18,855 nucleotides of DNA. Origin: Planctomycetota bacterium (GTDB lineage: Bacteria; Planctomycetota; B143-G9). Position 1 is the first letter of the stretch. Each line of letters begins with the position of its first letter. A program made the translations under genes and the position numbers. Below the pieces are notes generated by a model. The model saw nothing but the letters and a program-made list of their open reading frames with translations. It searched no databases and was not told where the DNA came from. Shown here piece after piece: positions 17,308-18,855 of the stretch. The stretch spans positions 1 through 18,855 of the forward strand of contig QNBY01000001.1 in assembly GCA_003644275.1 (NCBI GenBank). Reading direction: 5' to 3'.

Positions 17308-18399
17308 GTGACCCACGAACGCATCGCCGACGAACTCTCCGCACTCGAAAGGGAGGCGCTCGCCCTCGCCGACGCGGCCTCCCTCGACCCCGCCCCCTAT
17401 GTCTCCGACTACCGGGGCATCGCCGCCTACATCTGCATCTGGACGCCCCCCGAGCTGCTCCGCGCGGGCGGCCTGCACCCCGTCCTCATGAGGGGCGAAT
17501 CCGCCTCCGCCCCCCCGGGCTCTTGCGCCACCTGCGCCGCCTTCGCCGGCGGGTGGCTCGAATCCATACTCGACCGAACGAGGCTCATCGTCGTCGCCGA
17601 GACCTGCACCGGCATCGTCCGCCTGCTCTCGCGCGTCGCCCGCGAGCGGGAGATTCCCCTGTTCAGCATCTCCGAGCCCGAGAACCTCACGGACGACGGC
17701 CTGCGCGCCTACGTGCACCAGCTCTCATGGCTCCGCGACACCGTCCGCGGCAACATGCCCCTCGAACGCTACGAGGCGAACCTCGCGGGGGCCTTCTCGC
17801 TGTATTCGGCCGAGCGCTCCCTGCTCGCCGCGCTGCGCGCCGACGGCAGGATACCCGACCGGACGGCCGCCCTCCTCCAGGCGGCCGCCCAGACCGCCCC
17901 GCCCGAGGCGGTCATCCCCCTGGTGGAGCGCGCCTTCGAGCTCGCGCGCGAGCTGCCCCCTTCCGACGCCGTCCCCCTGCTGCTCGTCGGCGGCATGCTG
18001 GAGCGCGACAGGCTCGCCCTCTACGACGCCCTGGCGGCGGCGGGCGGCCGCATCGCGGCGGACCTCCTCTGCAGCTCCGGCAGGGGCCCCCATCGCAGCG
18101 CGTCCGAGCCCGGTCTCTCCCTCTTCGACCGGATAGCCTTCGAGCACTTCAACCAGCTCCCCTGCCTGCCCGTCGAGCCCAACCGCCGCTTCTACATAGA
18201 GGCGAAAGCCCTGGTGGAGCGCGAGGGCATCAAGGGCATCCTGTACTACGAGCCCCGCGGCTGCGGGCCGTACCGCCGCGAGAGGGAGCGCTTCCACTGG
18301 AACGCGCCGGTCCCCGTCATGTACCTCGACGCCGGGTTCCTCGCGCGGGAACCGGACGACATGGCGTCGGATTTCGCGGATTTCCTGTCCTCGCTCTAA
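17308..18399 (+). CDS. 2-hydroxyacyl-CoA dehydratase family protein (HgdB/subunit D-like)
   Basis: The 363-residue product resembles subunit D of 2-hydroxyglutaryl-CoA dehydratase and benzoyl-CoA reductase relatives. It has an early WTPPELLRAGGLHPVLM segment (45-61), the typical opening of the family, then Cys73 and Cys76 (SCATC), Cys100 (VVAETC), a second Rossmann-like unit LLLVGGML...GGRIAADLLCSSGR (224-259) and a C-terminal YYEPRGCGPYRRER (313-326, Cys319) followed by PVPVMYLDAG. Three of these cysteines probably hold a [4Fe-4S] cluster. Neither the partner subunit nor the ATP-dependent activator (HgdC) is in the window, so the reaction is unknown. The start GTG 17308 has GGAG 8 bases upstream. 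The in-frame GTG at 17242 would make an N-terminus overlapping the promoter-like A/T patch and lacks a ribosome binding site. It is the only complete plus-strand gene. Confidence 0.75.
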   Translation: MTHERIADELSALEREALALADAASLDPAPYVSDYRGIAAYICIWTPPELLRAGGLHPVLMRGESASAPPGSCATCAAFAGGWLESILDRTRLIVVAETCTGIVRLLSRVAREREIPLFSISEPENLTDDGLRAYVHQLSWLRDTVRGNMPLERYEANLAGAFSLYSAERSLLAALRADGRIPDRTAALLQAAAQTAPPEAVIPLVERAFELARELPPSDAVPLLLVGGMLERDRLALYDALAAAGGRIAADLLCSSGRGPHRSASEPGLSLFDRIAFEHFNQLPCLPVEPNRRFYIEAKALVEREGIKGILYYEPRGCGPYRRERERFHWNAPVPVMYLDAGFLAREPDDMASDFADFLSSL

Positions 18400-18855
18400 G
18401 CGCCGGGTTCGCCTTCCCCCTCGGCCTCCTCGAGCACTATGGAGAGCTTCTTCCCCTCGTACTTCTTGCGCGCGTCCTTGTAGCCGTTCATGGTCACGCA
18501 GACGTCCCACTCCCCGCCGGGCGGAGGCGGCGGGAGGACGAACGCGCCGTCCGCGTCCGTGGTGGCCGCGTACATGAACTTGTCCCGCAGCTCCGCCGCG
18601 CGCTCGCCGTCGGGCTCCTCGCCGCGCGGCACCAGGAACACCAGCGCGCCCGCCACGGGGTCCCCGTCGGCGTTCGTCACCGTGCCGGTTATCTCCACGC
18701 CGGGCACGAGCGCTATGTTCTGTATCACCGCCTGCCTGCGCCTCAGCTTTATCGGCCTGCCCGCCGGCACGTACTCCATCGGCACGCAGGAAGGCGCGAA
18801 CACCACCAGCGAGACCACCTCGCCGGGCGGGAGGGCGGCCAGCCTGTAGTCGCCG
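18396..18855 (-). CDS. Carboxypeptidase-regulatory-like (beta-sandwich) domain protein, N-terminus outside window
   Basis: The frame is open to the right edge, so the start lies outside; 151 C-terminal codons are visible. It shows the end of one carboxypeptidase-regulatory-like repeat (GDYRLAALPPGEVVSLVVFAP) and one full repeat: GVEITGTVTNADGDPVAGALVFL, then TTDADGAFVLPPPPPGGEWDV and a closing NGYKDA. The tail is charged (EEAEGEGEPGA). Such domains occur in secreted or outer-envelope proteins and in TonB-linked systems as adhesion or spacer modules; no catalytic function is indicated. The TAG at 18398-18396 overlaps the stop region of the HgdB-like gene, so the two genes end tail to tail with a 4-base overlap and no terminator between them. 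An internal GTG (18818) is in frame but sits inside a repeat. Confidence 0.8.
   Translation of the reverse strand, partial: GDYRLAALPPGEVVSLVVFAPSCVPMEYVPAGRPIKLRRRQAVIQNIALVPGVEITGTVTNADGDPVAGALVFLVPRGEEPDGERAAELRDKFMYAATTDADGAFVLPPPPPGGEWDVCVTMNGYKDARKKYEGKKLSIVLEEAEGEGEPGA

Overview
The window is a GC-rich bacterial chromosome segment next to the replication origin. It is almost entirely housekeeping and encodes compactly on the minus strand. The lineage cannot be named from the sequence. Isoleucine ATA is tolerated despite the high GC (in dnaN I count 8 ATC and 4 ATA), and TTG/GTG starts are common. A polyferredoxin membrane protein and a 2-hydroxyacyl-CoA dehydratase-type [4Fe-4S] protein suggest, but do not prove, an anaerobe.

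Layout, right to left. (1) 18396-18855 is the C-terminal part of a carboxypeptidase-regulatory-like (surface/secreted type) protein on the minus strand. It meets tail to tail a plus-strand HgdB-like protein (17308-18399). (2) 17122-17307 is a divergent intergenic region with the dnaA promoter and an extended -10 promoter for the HgdB-like gene; it is a candidate oriC but lacks good DnaA boxes. (3) 17121-9467 is a tight operon dnaA-dnaN-dciA(DUF721)-gyrB-gyrA, without recF, closed by a terminator just after gyrA. (4) 9375-7142 holds an extremely acidic 81-residue protein with no basic residue, a palindromic hairpin, then purB (eukaryote-type adenylosuccinate lyase) and a NUDIX hydrolase. (5) 7116-5589 is an orphan histidine kinase with an N-terminal V4R-type, cysteine-rich sensor domain, with its own promoter and a probable terminator. 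(6) 5587-796 is an operon HU/IHF-like protein - lipoprotein N-acetylmuramoyl-L-alanine amidase - PcrA/UvrD helicase - membrane polyferredoxin, with a good sigma70-type promoter and a strong terminator. (7) 440-~700 is a 3' remnant of an RND efflux pump gene. (8) 382-1 is the 5' part of a thioredoxin-fold/peroxiredoxin-like gene that runs off the left edge.

The genes cover initiation (DnaA), the sliding clamp, a helicase-loader-like protein, DNA gyrase, a nucleoid protein, a repair helicase, purine synthesis and nucleotide-pool sanitation. I found no tRNA, rRNA, CRISPR array, insertion sequence or prophage. No clear new multigene system is visible. The items most worth a second look are the all-acidic ORF between gyrA and purB, the hairpin with no promoter room in front of purB, the V4R kinase without a response regulator, the diverged DnaA with an origin lacking boxes, and the RND remnant beside a double hairpin.
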